A program made the position numbers and the translations under genes. Below the pieces are notes generated by a model, which saw only the letters and a list, made by a program, of their open reading frames with translations, was not told the DNA's origin and ran no database searches. From Mytilisepta virgata (lineage: Eukaryota; Mollusca; Bivalvia; Mytilida; Mytilidae), in assembly GCA_028015205.1 (NCBI GenBank), contig CM051511.1, positions 434,001 through 498,000 on the forward strand: a DNA stretch of 64,000 nucleotides, written 5' to 3'. Of this stretch, positions 33,347 through 46,700 are shown one piece after another; position 1 is the stretch's first letter, and every line of letters begins with the position of its first letter.

Positions 33347-35174
33347 CACATACTCTCAATACCTTACTATGTGTATTCTGATTGACCATTACTGTTAATG
33401 TTACATTCTATATTATACACACGCATACACGATTTGTCTCGTTTAATGTAATTTTAAGGTTAACTAGAATTATGTTGTTACATTTAATACCTGGTAATAA
33501 TAAATAAATAAATTTGTATTGTAAACCAATATCCTGAAAGAACAAGTTTTTTTTTATTATATTGACATATCTAATGATAGTTTTCTAGTATGATAAACAA
33601 GGATCAGATTATCTTTTATTTTTTAAAAACGGTGAGTAAAACAGCATTCTATGAAACATGAAATTTACCATTTTTTATTATTAGTATAATTTCACATGAA
33701 ATGTACATAGAAATAAGTTATAAAGATAAAATTCCAACCAGATCGTTATTTTTACCCATATACATGTACCGGTGTAAGCATGGAAGCACTTACTGTTATT
33801 GATTTTCACTAAAATTCACTTCATAAAAATTATGAGCTTTGTAATGAAAATCTCATTCATTAATTTATCATTGATTTTCACCCCATGATTACTTACTGTA
33901 GATTTATTCATATTTGTTGAGCAAAATTTGTTGTTTCAGTTCTGGAAATGTCTGATTTTGGAAGCTCAGGGTTTTCAAATTTTTGAAACTCCGGATTACA
34001 TCTGAATTTCATTACATACTTAGAAAGATGGTGGATAAATTTCAGCATTTTGATTGAAAAGACAGATATTTTATTCAGGTTAAAAAAACAACAGGGAATA
34101 CTTAAAACATTTCCACACAAGCCTTGCTACACAGGAAAAAATGCCACATGTGCACATTCAAGACACATGCTTTCACATGGGTGTCACCATATGTGTCAGA
34201 GACATTTCATGCCATGCATGTGACACATGTTTGCAAAATGCATGTAATACGCATGATTCACCATGGGATCATGCCTTTCACATGTGAATTTCATGTGTGA
34301 GGACACACACCTGTGACACATTACATGTATTATATGCATGGCACACCTGTGACACATGCATTTCCAGGTTCATGCATGAAACGGGTAACATTTTTGCCCT
34401 TGTAAAAATTTCGAAATTTTCAGATAATCTGATAAAAAATCATTCTTGCAATTTTATATTTCTGAGTTCATAAATGTTTTTAAATCTGGACATTGCCAGA
34501 TACTGAATTAATGGTTTTGTAACTTTCTAGTTATAATATAATAATTCCACAGTACAAATGTAAATCAAAGTCAATAAATATTGATAAAAATATCATTACA
34601 TACAGATACTGATCGAAATACAATATAAAACATGACTTGTGAGCATAAAAAAAATGTTAAAAAGGATCAACAATAAGTTATAACATCAGAAAATGTTTAC
34701 TGCAGCTGATGAATATAGACTTAACTCTCATGTTTAACTAGGACAATCAAATAACTTAATATTTTCTGAAACCCCAGTACAGAAAATGCCCATGCTTTGA
34801 TATCAAAATCCTAAAAAATCATTCTGACGAAAAAAATAAAATAGGCGGTGCATCATGCAATAAGTCCTCATATATACGAAAATTGAAAGAGCTAAACTGA
34901 TATGTACTTTTTGTAAAAACAAGAAGGTTGCAGATAATTTCATTTTTTAATGGATTTTACTGCATATGAAAAAGCACTGCTTTTAGAAATAGTGGGCACA
35001 GAAAGTAAAAACTGTTTTAATCTGTCATCCGGATGATGTGAAATGAGTCATAAAAGGTTGATACATCATTATCAAGTTTTGTCTACACTTTTTCTGATAT
35101 AAGAAGAAATTGGGTTTCTAATAACTTAATATTGTTTACTCAGGAGAAATACCTGAGGATGGATGTATATAATA
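33347..35174. other. Intergenic DNA with a CATG-rich stretch, no gene
   Basis: At 34130-34390 CATG and ACATGTG/CACATG words are strongly over-represented (for example CATGCATGTGACACATG), a cryptic simple repeat. The rest is AT-rich; a 70-codon minus-strand ORF at 33908-34120 has no recognisable feature. Confidence 0.45.
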
Positions 35175-36540
35175 CAGTAGAATCTCGGTGGCTCGAACTT
35201 GGGTTGCTCGAACACCATGGATTTCTCGACCAGTTACAAAAGTCTGGTCATTTTTTTCCATCATATCTATGTAAATTAACTCTCGGTTTTTCGAACACCA
35301 ATTTCTCGAATTCTCAAACTAATTTTGTGGTCCGTATAACAGTAATATATTCTAATTTACTCTCAGTAACTCGAACACCATTTTTAATCAATATATCAAT
35401 AAGTGTGAATAAAATGCTCCGCTGGGTGCAGCTAGATACGACCGCAGATGTCGAACCCTGAATAGTTGGGGCAATTATGAACACAACATTCAAGCTTGAT
35501 ACAATACTGAATTTGGATTGTGAATAAATATTTGACACAGCATAGGTTTCTGACACAGAATGAATGTTGTCTAAGAACTTAAAAATTTTTAATTTATCTA
35601 TTCAAACCATATCAGTATTATTTGTTTTTATATATAAATCAGAAATAACCAATTTAAAATTTAAATTTGGCACACATATCAATTTCTTGCTATTGCGCAA
35701 TACTGTGTAATTGAAAATTTCTTCAAATATTTGACACATAATAGGTTTCTGACACAGAATAACTGAAATCAAAGAACTTAAAATTGGTCATATGATTTGA
35801 ATTTATATTCAATTTTTTGCTTCTTGTGCAATACAATATGCTGTGGAGAATTGCCCCCCCCCCCCCCTCCAAAAAAAAATAATAATTTACCCCTTTTTTT
35901 AGCTTTTGTGCAATACACTATGAAGTTGCACATTGACCCCCCCCTCCCAAAAAAAAAAAAACAAAAAACAATAAAATTTATTGTAACCCCCCCCTTTTTT
36001 TGCTAAAAAAAATTTGAAATTTTCTTTTTAATTTATGAAAATGAAATGAGAAAAAATTACCCCCTCCCCAATTTCTCATTTACCCCCCCCAAATTTTGTT
36101 TTAAACCCCCCCCCCCCCATTTCTTTATACTTTGCAACCATAACAGCCCATTTAAATACACCATAACATATTAAAATAGAAAATGACATCATAGTCATGG
36201 ATGGCAAATTTTAAATATACATAATTTAAAAGCAGTTTAGATAAGATAAACAAAAAAGCTTCATCAGCACATTTTATATTGGCAAATTTCCAATGGAATT
36301 TGTTAATAATAAAGTTTTGATAACAGGGCACACATATCAATTTCTTGCTATTGCGCAATACTGTGCAATTGAAAATTTCTTCAAATATTTGACACATAAT
36401 AGGTTTCTGACACAGAATAACTGAAATAAAGAACTTAGAATTGGTCATATGATTTGAATTTATATTCAATTTTTTGCTTTTGTGTAATACAATATGCTGT
36501 GGAGAATTGCCCCCCCCCCCAAAAAAAAAAAAATTTACCC

Positions 36541-37550
36541 CCTTTTTAGCTTTAATTTTGGACCCCGATTTGGACCATCTTGAAAACTGGGCCCATAATA
36601 AAAAAACTAAGTACATGTTTAGATTCAGCATATCAAAGAACCCCAAGAATTCAATTTTTGTTAAAATCAAACTAAGTTTAATTTTGGGCCCTTTGGACCT
36701 TAAAGTAGACCAATTTGAAAACGGGACCAAAAATTAAGAATCTAAATGCACGGTTAGATTCGGCATATCAAAGAACCCCAATAGTTCAATTTTCGATGAA
36801 ATCAAACAAAGTTTAATTTTAGACCCCGATTTGGACCAACTTGAAAACTGGGCCCATAATAAAAAAACTAAGTACATGTTTAGATTCAGCATATCAAAGA
36901 ACCCAAAGAATTCAATTTTTGTTAAAATCAAACTAAGTTTAATTTTGGACCCTTTGGACCTTAATGTAGACCAATTTGAAAACGGGACCAAAAATTAAGA
37001 ATCTAAATGCACGGTTAGATTCGGCATATCAAAGAACCCCAATAGTTAAATTTTCAATGAAATCAAACAAAGGTTAATTTTGGACCCTTTTGGCCCCTAA
37101 TTCCTAAACTGTTGGGACCAAAACTCCAAAAATCAATCCCAACCTTCCTTTTATGGTCATAAACCTTGTGTTTAAATTTCATAGATTTCTATTTACTTAT
37201 ACTAAAGTTATTGTGCAAAAACAAAGAAAAATGCTTATTTTGGCCCTTTTTTAGCCCCTAATTCCTAAACTGTTGGGACCAAAACTCCCAAAAACAACCC
37301 CAATCTTCCTTTTGTGGTCATAAACCTTGATTTAAAATTTCATAGATTTCTATTTACTTATACTAGAGTTATTGTGCGAAAACCAAGAAAAATGCTTATT
37401 GGGCCCTTTTTTGGCCCCTGATTCTTAAACTGTTGGGACCAAAACTCCCAAAATCAATCCCAACCTTCCTTTTGTGGTCATAAACCTTGTGTTTAAATTT
37501 CATATAATTCTGTTAACTTATACTAAAGTTATAGTGCGAAAACCAAATGT
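36541..37550. repeat. Tandem segments within the Tigger-like element
   Basis: Two units of 261 bp start GACCCCGATTTGGACCA (36561, 36822). They are followed by three units of about 160 bp with CTAATTCCTAAACTGTTGGG (37097, 37258, 37418). The stretch ends in a (GAC)n run. Probably a nested repeat rather than part of the original transposon. Confidence 0.8.
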
Positions 37551-37598
37551 CTTCGGACGACGACGCAGACGACGACGACGCCGCCAACGTCATACCAA

Positions 37599-37629
37599 TA
37601 TACGACCGCAAAAATTTTGCGGTCGTATA
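37599..37629. repeat. 31-bp hairpin TATACGACCGCAAAA
   Basis: TATACGACCGCAAAA and TTTTGCGGTCGTATA are exact reverse complements around one base. It lies just after a (GAC)n tract and probably marks the end of the nested repeat. Confidence 0.9.
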
Positions 37630-38096
37630 AAAACCAGAGGTCAGATCATTGATTGACAAGAAAGTGATTAATTGTCAATTACAGGTCATTGATAATCCAC
37701 CTGATGTTTATCGGGATGTATTCTTATTATTTCCACATCATGATTTGATGAGCTGATGTTGTTTTAACAATCGGATGGATAAAAGAATGTAAATTAAATT
37801 TCAATTTATTGCTGGTTCGTAACCAAAATTTTTCCAGACTTCGATGGCTCGAACTACCGATGCCACGAAATAATTTTCCAGACCCCTTTGAGTTCGAGAA
37901 ATTGAGATTCTACTGTATTATAATATGTTAATTATTATTTGTATATGTTTATTTGATAATGTAGTATTTTTTATTATTGTACAAAACAATATGCCCGGAA
38001 AATGGCCCAGAATTGGTTTCAATAAAATATTTATATTCATATTCGATAACTAAGATTTTCATATAAAAATTAGAAAATGTAAGACAAATGTATTAA

Positions 38097-38483
38097 GGAT
38101 GATTGCTGGTCATGTTTTGGTCTTTTTGTCAGATTTTCGGAATCCTCAGGTTTTATCCATTTCTTAAACATTAAATTTTTTGCTTATGATCCCCCAATTT
38201 CTTTTATAATTCAATCATATATACCTTAAAATGGCATTTGAAAAAATTTTATGAAATCCTTTTTATTTTTCCATACATTTTTGAGACTAAAGTTGCCTAT
38301 GCAAAGACAATGAAAAATCCAGAGAAAACCTATTTCCTGCAAATTTTCAAGGCTTTATAGCTCTAAAATGAGCACATGAATCTATATTTTTTTCTCGCTT
38401 ATTTGTTTACTATTCATATGTTCTCTTAAACTAAAACACCTATTTCAAATCCTATTTATTTCCTATTAGACCAGCGATCATCC
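38097..38483 (+). mobile_element. TTAA-flanked MITE, copy 2 (387 bp)
   Basis: TTAA at both sides (38093-38096, 38484-38487). Ends GGATGATTGCTGGTC and GACCAGCGATCATCC are inverted repeats. About 90 percent identical by eye to the copy at 41040 and exactly the same length. Confidence 0.92.
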
Positions 38484-38990
38484 TTAAGACATAGTTTTTT
38501 CAACATAAAAAAATTAACTGCAATGAATGTTCTCTGGAATGCTAAATAAGTTCTGTGACAGTTATCATTTAGTGTACTTAGGAAAAAAACCATTTAACTT
38601 TAAGTGGGGGAGGGGGGTTATGATTTTTTATATTGGTTTGAAATTTTTTTTTCAAGATATGGACACAATTTTATTTATTTTCTACTACAATCAAATCAAA
38701 TTATTTTTTAAGTTGAATCAGAAATTTTTTTTGAGCATTGTCCAGAAAGTAATATGTGAATTTATTCCTATGTTCTGATATTTTAATGACTTTTATTTTG
38801 TTCTGATATGTTAATGACTTTTATTTTGTTTTTGTATACTGATTCCTTAAGAAATGCAATATAACATCATTTTCTCTGTACTTTGTATTTTATTATAATA
38901 ATCATAATTCCACACAGTACTGAGTAGACACACATGGGGACTATATGTACATGTATGCATATTTAAACAAGAGGCTGTCGAATGACAGCA

Positions 38991-39704
38991 AACCAGATTT
39001 TCCTGCATGGAAATGATGTTTGCAAATCTGGATTCCCAAACAGGATGAAGTAAAGAAATATAAATGAATTTTTGTAGCGTTTTGTAAGGTTCAGAAATGG
39101 AAAGGCAAAAATCAATCTTGACCTCCTATTTATAGTAAGTGACAAATATTGGAATTTTTGAGAGTATATAAGTACACACACATTTGTTAAGCAGGGGTTG
39201 GTAGGCAGAAATCATGAAGTCAATAATGAAAGAAATACGCCAATGAGATTATAACCTTATTTTATATGAATCCAAAGAATCTTGTGGTCACTCCAATAAC
39301 TTTCCAGATTCCCACTTTCAAACAGTTGTTGTCTTGTAATATACGTATGGTCGATCGTCAATATCGAACTTGACCTCCATTTTGTCATCAGTAACAACAT
39401 ATTAAAATTTGAAAAGCTTTGGTTGAACAGTTCATAAGTTATCACATGGACACCACTGGGAAAGCCATTTTTCAATCTTTCAAGAACCATAACTCCTCAA
39501 CGGTGAAAGTGAAAATCGTCAATATCGAACTTGACCTCCATTTTGTCATCAGTAACAACATATTAAAATTTGAAAAGCTTTGGTTGAACAGTTCATAAGT
39601 TATTGCACAGGCACTGTTTGGCAGCCGCCCCCCCGCCCGCCCGGCCGGCCGCCCGCCGTACATCACCAAATTAATAATCGATATTTTCCTATGAAAATCC
39701 GGTT
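38991..39704 (-). mobile_element. 161-bp-repeat element, short copy (2 units)
   Basis: Ends AACCAGATTTTCC and GAAAATCCGGTT are imperfect inverted repeats. Inside are two 161-bp tandem units (TTGACCTCCATTTTGTCATC at 39370 and 39531) and a C-rich tract (39622-39658). Same family as 61823-63992 but in reverse orientation. A GCTGTC-GAAT-GACAGC hairpin lies just outside the left end. Confidence 0.85.
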
Positions 39705-40625
39705 AAAAAGGATCAATGCTTTGATTGTCATGATTGTTGCTCTTCATCTTGATGGTTAATCACTGAAAGGTCAAGTTGATTGAAAAACTAAGGAAAATAT
39801 TTTATTATGTTCAAAATTAATAATCAGGTTTGTATTAAATAATGGTCTAAAGCTTTCCTTGTAACGCTTGTGATTTTTTAAATCAACTCTCGGATTCAAT
39901 TATTTTTTTTTGAAAAAATATATCTAAACCAGAAAAAATTTTTCCATAGTTTTGTAAAACAGATTTTTTTGGCCCTTGCTGCAACAGATTATTTCTTTCC
40001 CCTTCCCTTTGGAATCAGAATATTTATTTATTTTCACAAAAAACCATAACACCTCCCCCCCCCCCCCCCCACCTCTTGAAGTTAAATGTAATAATTCTGA
40101 TCCTCAGTAACTTCATTCAGTGAGAACCAAGGTCCTCGCCCCAAGGAAAACTAATGCATTTTGTATATGTATTTCTTAGTCAATTAAGATAAGGATCAAG
40201 TACACCTTGCTATGTTTGTTGGGATATTCACAACTTCAGTGTTGACAGTCAATAATTCATAATTACTTAGGATATATTATATAGACCATTTTTCTATATG
40301 CATAGTGCATTTTGTAGTAATAAAACATGTATATTTAACTATGGTTGAATATGACAATGGATTTGGGTATTTTGTTCTATAATAGATTTCAGGTTGAAAG
40401 CAGTTTAACTTTAAAGTTTTTCAAACCTTTCCAAGTAAAATTTGTAGAATACAGATTAAGATCCTCCCAAGTCTGATGAATTTTAGGATGAAGACATATA
40501 AAGATTCCTTAAAATTCACTGAATTTATGACGGTGACTGACAAAGATTCTTTGATATACAAAAATCATGCTTCAGGATGATTTAAGGTCAAGGTCTTTAG
40601 TACCTCCGAATTAAATCTTGTAATT
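39705..40625. other. Region downstream of the caspase stop
   Basis: Likely caspase 3'UTR near 40625 and then intergenic AT-rich DNA with a poly(C) run at 40056-40070. No other feature recognised. Confidence 0.35.
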
Positions 40626-40736
40626 TCAAGGTGACACTGGATTTAAGAACCACTTGTATCTTAGTGTTGTGGTTGGAGCCGGAGTCTGATTATATCCCAT
40701 CATAGCCTCACTCTTATCAGCCACTCGCTCATTCAC
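40626..40736 (-). CDS. Caspase exon 8 (C-terminus)
   Basis: Acceptor CTGTTTTAG|GTGAAT. Encodes VNERVADKSE, NQTPAPTTTLRYKWFLNP and stop TGA at 40626-40628. Q.PAP..TLR is the family ending. Confidence 0.93.
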   Translation of the reverse strand: MNERVADKSEAMMGYNQTPAPTTTLRYKWFLNPVSP

Positions 40737-43700
40737 CTAAAACAGAACATTTATAATGTTAAAATCATCATCTCATTTGCTAATATTAAAGTACAGGCAT
40801 AAATTTCACTTGCTGTTAAAAATTTACATTTTTGGAAAATAAGGATAGCTTGTTCAGTTCTGTTCTTTGATGGATTAAGATTTTGACCTCTTTGGTCATT
40901 TCGGCATTTTGTAGCATTCTGGGTCATTGTTTCACATGTTTGACTTTGTTACTTACTCTTCATGTGAAATCAGGACCTGTAATCAATTATACATGAAGGA
41001 GTAAGATCTTACATTCAATTAAATTTAAAAATTCATTAAGGATGCTCGCTGGTCATGTTTTGGTCTTTTTTAGATATTCGGAACCCTCGGGTTTTATCCA
41101 TTTCTTAAACATGAAATTTTTTGCCCATGAACCCCCAATTTCTTTTATAATTCAATCATATATACCTTAAAATGGTATTTGACAAAAGTTTATGAAATCC
41201 TTTTTATTTTTTCATACATCTTTGAGCGACTGAAGTTGTCAATGCAAAGACAATGAAAAATCCAGAGAAAACCCATTTCCTACAAATTTTCAAGGCCTTA
41301 TAGCTCTAAAATGAGCACATGAACCTATATTTTTTTCTTGCTTATTTGTTTATTATTCATATGTTCTCTCAAACTAAAACACCTGTTTCAAATCCTATTT
41401 ATTTCCTATTAGACCAGCGATCATCCTTAAGGGTCAATTTTAAACAAATGTAAATCCAAACCTGATTTACAGGGCACCTCTGTGTACAGAAAATTGCTAT
41501 TTACTAAAGGGTACTGTTAAAATATCCCTGTCAAGAACAAAACTGAATCTCATGTGCATAAAGATTACCATTGTTAACAAATCCATTATATGTTCCTCAT
41601 GAGCTGATTCTTTGAACACCTCTATCAAACACTCTATGAACCAGCTGCCTTGTTCAGCATCTCTAAATGAAGCATACCCTAGAGGAAAAGAAAAAAATTG
41701 TTAAAAACAACATTTAAGATATCAAATATTATTTCTTTGTATTTAAAATTAGTTCAGGTACAAAGTTATTTAATTTTTGAAAAATACTACATTGTTCATG
41801 TACAGCATAATTCTATGAAATTATGATGTAAATACTATCAGTCAACAGACATGTTCGACAAACCCCCTGCATCATATTTTGTGTTTTCATTTCTTTTTTT
41901 TTCCTGACGTCTCACCATGTTACGCCTATATCTTTCAATGACTGATTATTGTGTAAGGTATTGTCATATGTAATGTTTTGTATATATGTTGGAGAAGACT
42001 TAGTAAGTGTCTTAACCGTTTGTCTATGTTTATGACAATAAAATATGTTTAAAGTAAAGTCAACTTTTTATATTTAAAACAAATATTAATTCAAATTCAA
42101 TCAACTTTCATGGATTTCTTTTTTGTAACATGTAAACAAATTAATATAAGAAATAATGGTTTTGAAATCAAGAGTCAGTCTCTCATGACAATCGTTTTAT
42201 CATTGAGCAGTTAAAGATTTTACAGATAAACAGAACTAAATGATTAATTATCAATTCTACATCTGTATTTATACAGAATCCACTGGCTAGCTTCGTTCGA
42301 TCCATGGACAGATTTTTTTCAGGTAGTAACCAAAAACCAAAAATAGTGATTTAACATTGTCTCATAAATTATTTATTACCAAAGGCTGTTATAAGAAATG
42401 CAATTTTTAAATGAAACCACAAATATTCTAATGAAAATTGGAAGGAAACGGGTAAAAATGCAATTTTGAATTTGGGGTAAAAATTGGGATGACTTTAAGA
42501 CAAACAAACAAACAAGTGGATAACTGGATAGATCAACAATGACAGCCCACTGAAATTTTTTTACCTGTCCAATCAGACTAATTTAGTACACCTTTCACTT
42601 GTCCGAATATGTCTTTCAGCTGTCACTAGAAAAAATTTCTGTCATGGAATTGTTTTTTTCATTGAAAAAAATCTTTATTGCTTGGACTGTTTTTCCCTTA
42701 GAATTCAAGCAAGAAGAAATCCAATTGGCATTTGTTTAAATGCATATATTTTTTCAAGACTCTAAATGAATAATGTTTTCTCCTATTCTTGACGTGTTTA
42801 ATCGGTGGGATAAAAATACATAATATCTTTAACCACTTCCCGGTGATTAAATTTCTACGTGGGAATTACCGCCCTTTTTTTCTACAGTTATTGGAACAAT
42901 AAACTAGAGAAGTCCCGAAATGACGTCTATGTAAACAAACTACATAGCAATGACATTTTCTTGAGGTTTTTGGCGAAAATCATAGGAGAAACATATTCTC
43001 CTTCAATTTACTCATGAGTTATGGAATTTCTCCACCCTAAATAGTTAAATTTTAGATTTTAACACGCTTGCTAAAGACTCGGGTGTTGAAAATCGAAAAT
43101 TTAACTATTGAGGGTGGAGAAATTCCATAACCCACTCGTACCTGAAGGAGAATCTATATTTACATCTCAGATAATGAGGTCTTAATTTACCTGGAAATGT
43201 AGAATAAGCAATGACAAAGTCAGTGTTTGCAGGTATTTTTCTGTCCAAAGATATTGGTCCCGTATCAGATTCTACTTTATCAACTAAAGGTGATGTTCCT
43301 CCTAGTTTAATGCTACTATCAGCATTATCTGAAAACAGAAGCATGAAATATGTCTATTTTGATACATCTTAATTTTCTGTACTGCATTCTTGAATTAAGA
43401 AAAATGAATTATGGGATACCTGTAATGGTATGTGGGCTGAAATGTATAGCCCAAATTATTAATAATAGAGAGTAAAGCTTGTTTAAAATTGTACGTAGGT
43501 TAGAATTATTTGACCAATAATCATAAAAAATTTTGTTGCTATCTGACAACAATTTTGAATATAAATTAATCTCAAAAACCATAAAAATGAACACCTCCAT
43601 GAATGAAGTTCAAAAGTATAGTCTCAGGTCAAAAGTGTTTCCTCAAAATGGCCACTCCCATACTAAGATCATTGTAACTATAATTGTAACATAGGTCAAA

Positions 43701-46700
43701 CTTAGACATGTACTTCAAGTGAATGAATTAATTACCAAGTACTGTAAATTTAAGGTAGGTTGGCTATCTTATTTTGAATTTACAAGTATTTACAATTCAC
43801 TGTTTTTTTTGTATTTATTTTTGTGGTGGCCACATTGACCTGAGACTACAATATCATCCTCTTAATATTTAAAATTTCACTTTTTCTATTAATATGTCAG
43901 AAATCCTATTTGTCATATAAAAATTATACTAATATAGATTCAAAATATTTGATTATTCAAGAACTGTGGGGCTATTTCTAGGAAAATTACATGAATATGA
44001 AAAGTCTAATTCAGATTTACTCTCTAAGCCCAAAAAAAAAGAGATATTTACAGTTCAAAATGAAGAGTCCCTGATGAAATTATAAAGTAAAGTCAGGTTG
44101 TGTATTTCCTAGCCAATTTATAAAGCAATAGTAAAATATTATGAAATTTTAATAAGTTTTGGCAACTAATTGTAAAAAGTCAATTTTCTTAAATACAGTT
44201 GAATCTTGTTATCTCGAAGTGCAAGGGACCATGGGATTGGATTCGAGATAGCTGAAGTTCGACTGGAGCTGGAAATTCTCGAGTTTTGGACAAGGGAGAT
44301 AAACATTAAATGACTGCTATATTCCTTTGCATGCGTTCCCTGATCGTTTTTAGTTGTTATCATAATCAAATGATTTTGATTAATCATGATTGTCTCATAA
44401 ATTCTTATTGTTTCTTAATTACAATTTGTTTGAAATCACAAATTGATAATCCTTTCATATTGACCAATATTGATTTTATAAATTCTTTTTCGGCAAGTCA
44501 CACCTTATTAACATAATCTGAATTTTATAACGACCGTAGTGTGAATAAATAAGATGATCACATACTGTACATGCTGTAAGAAAAATTCGATTTATTGATG
44601 TAAAATTTATTTTTATCACAAAATCCAATATATTGTTTAATTATAAAAACATAATAGAACATTTAAGTCTTAAAAAGATTGTTTTCAAAACATAATTAAC
44701 ATGATATGACATTTCCGTTATCAATTTCCTACATATTGTTTGACAGGTGTAAAAATTTGGTTCACCTGTACAGATGATTAATAAATTCGACATAATGAGT
44801 TTATGTTTGAACTAATTATATTTCCTTTGTACATAATATCACTTCGACACAACCGAAATTTCAACTCATCGAATTTCGAGATAAAAGGAATTAAAACAGA
44901 TAAATTATACTGTTGGCTGAAAAAAAAGTTCGACATAACCGAAACTTCGACTCAAGCGATTTCGAGATAACGAGATTCAACTCTACATGTAGATGTATTT
45001 CATATTGTGGAAATGAAAAGTAGAGTAATGTGGTCATGAACCTTCTTTAATAGGATTTAATTAAACAAAGTTATTTAATTACCTCCCCTGCATGCATTAA
45101 CTATAAATAATTTTGGCTTGCCCATCATCATTCGACATTTGTCAGCATTGAACAGTTTTACAAGGTCAATCACATTCTTTCTCTCACAATCTGTTCCCAA
45201 AATAACTTCATTATTCCCATGTGACATCAATACCACAATCAAACTATCAACATTTATAAGGCCTTCGTATCTGGAGAATTCTATCAGCAATTGTTCTATC
45301 TCCTGAATGCATAGAATAAAGGTATGGTATGTAAAATAATTCAACAGGAATATTCCAATTAATATTTGTCTGAATGCTGTAAAAATACAAACAGTTTGTA
45401 TTTTTAATGACAGTTGGAAATAAAATTCGGAGTCTGTGTGGAAGACCTCAATAATTGACAGATTATAATGAACTTGAATGTTAAATTTATACATGTATTC
45501 TTGTTAAATGTGGATTTTTTATTATTATCTTAAATAGTTATGTCCAGTTTTGAAGATACAAAGCAATCAGAACTGAGTACTCAGAACCACAATCTGCAAG
45601 TTAAACTAAGTTTGTGACCTTGACTTTAAAGGTTGAGTTTGTTGAAACAGATTTTGGTCATTGAGAACAACCATACAAAGTATAATCATTTATATCCAAC
45701 AGTATTGATGATTGAGAGCACTTTTTTGTCAGTCTATGTACATGCAGCAAAGTTAAAATAAGTTTGTGACCTTGACCTTCAAGATATAGATTTCAACCTT
45801 CTATGTGACACACTTTCTAATGGAAGAAGACACTCATGCAGAGTTTAATCATTTAACCCCAAACAATACTGAAGCTAGAGAGATGACAAAATTTGTCAAC
45901 ATGGTTCAATATATGGTTTGAAAGTTAATCTAAATTTGTGACCTTGATTTTCAATGTAAACTTTTCAATATTTTAAATTGTGAACAATCATACAAAGTTA
46001 AACCAACTTTTTGATCGTGACCTTCTAGATGGACATTCAAACCACATTTGTGATGTACCTGCAGGTAAACTATTATGCAAAGTATAAACAGTGAAGTCTG
46101 TGCAGTTCTCAAAATACATGGCAAACATTATTGTGTATAGATGCAGGGACAGGGACACTATACAGGGTGAATGCATATCTGGATGAGTGGCCCTAAGAAT
46201 GCTGAACAAAATTTATCAACAAATTCTATAACCTCACAGAAAATTTGGGACACCAAATACCTTAGCAGTTTTATCTTCTTTGATGTCAACCTTAAAACCA
46301 AATCCATCGAAAAGTTCACAAAGCATTTCTTGATCTTTCTTAGCTCCTCTACGATGTAAGTCTGAAACTGGTTCATGATTGGATGGATCTTCAGTTGTAT
46401 AAAAATTATGATTATTGATGATTAACACATAACCTCTGGGATTTGATGACATACTATATTTCTGAAAAAAAAATATTCTTATACCAATTGAATCATAGGT
46501 TGTGCTCAGGATCAACACTTTTTATATAATAGAACCAAGTAGTTTTAAGCAAACTATCAATTCAAAATTTCAACAAATGTTCTTTGGTAAATTAAACCTG
46601 TCTTAGCAGAACACCTGTCTATTACAAACAAAATCTTCAATCTAAAGGCTAAAGTTTAGAAAGAAAGGCTTCATCAACCAATGTACATGCATGTAACCAT

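Larger units (their letters stand above)
35175..37915. mobile_element. pogo/Tigger-like element, 2741 bp, TA duplication
   Basis: Left end CAGTAGAATCTCGGTGGCTC and right end GTTCGAGAAATTGAGATTCT plus ACTG are inverted repeats, each flanked by TA (35173-35174 and 37916-37917). CAGTNGAAYCTCG...CGAAC ends are typical of pogo/Tigger elements. No DDE transposase ORF was found. The interior holds later repeats: a direct duplication of about 190 bp (35671-35862, 36329-36522), two 261-bp units, three 160-bp units and poly(C) tracts. Confidence 0.8.

Noticed and set aside
35132..35461. 109-codon plus-strand ORF with LLEHHGFLDQ
   Set aside because: It reads through the Tigger-like terminal repeat (TTCGAAC/CTCGAAC motifs) and is not a gene.
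36152..36991. 192- and 85-codon minus-strand ORFs
   Set aside because: They lie in duplicated segments of a Tigger-like element and carry poly(G/C)-derived residues; no family motif.
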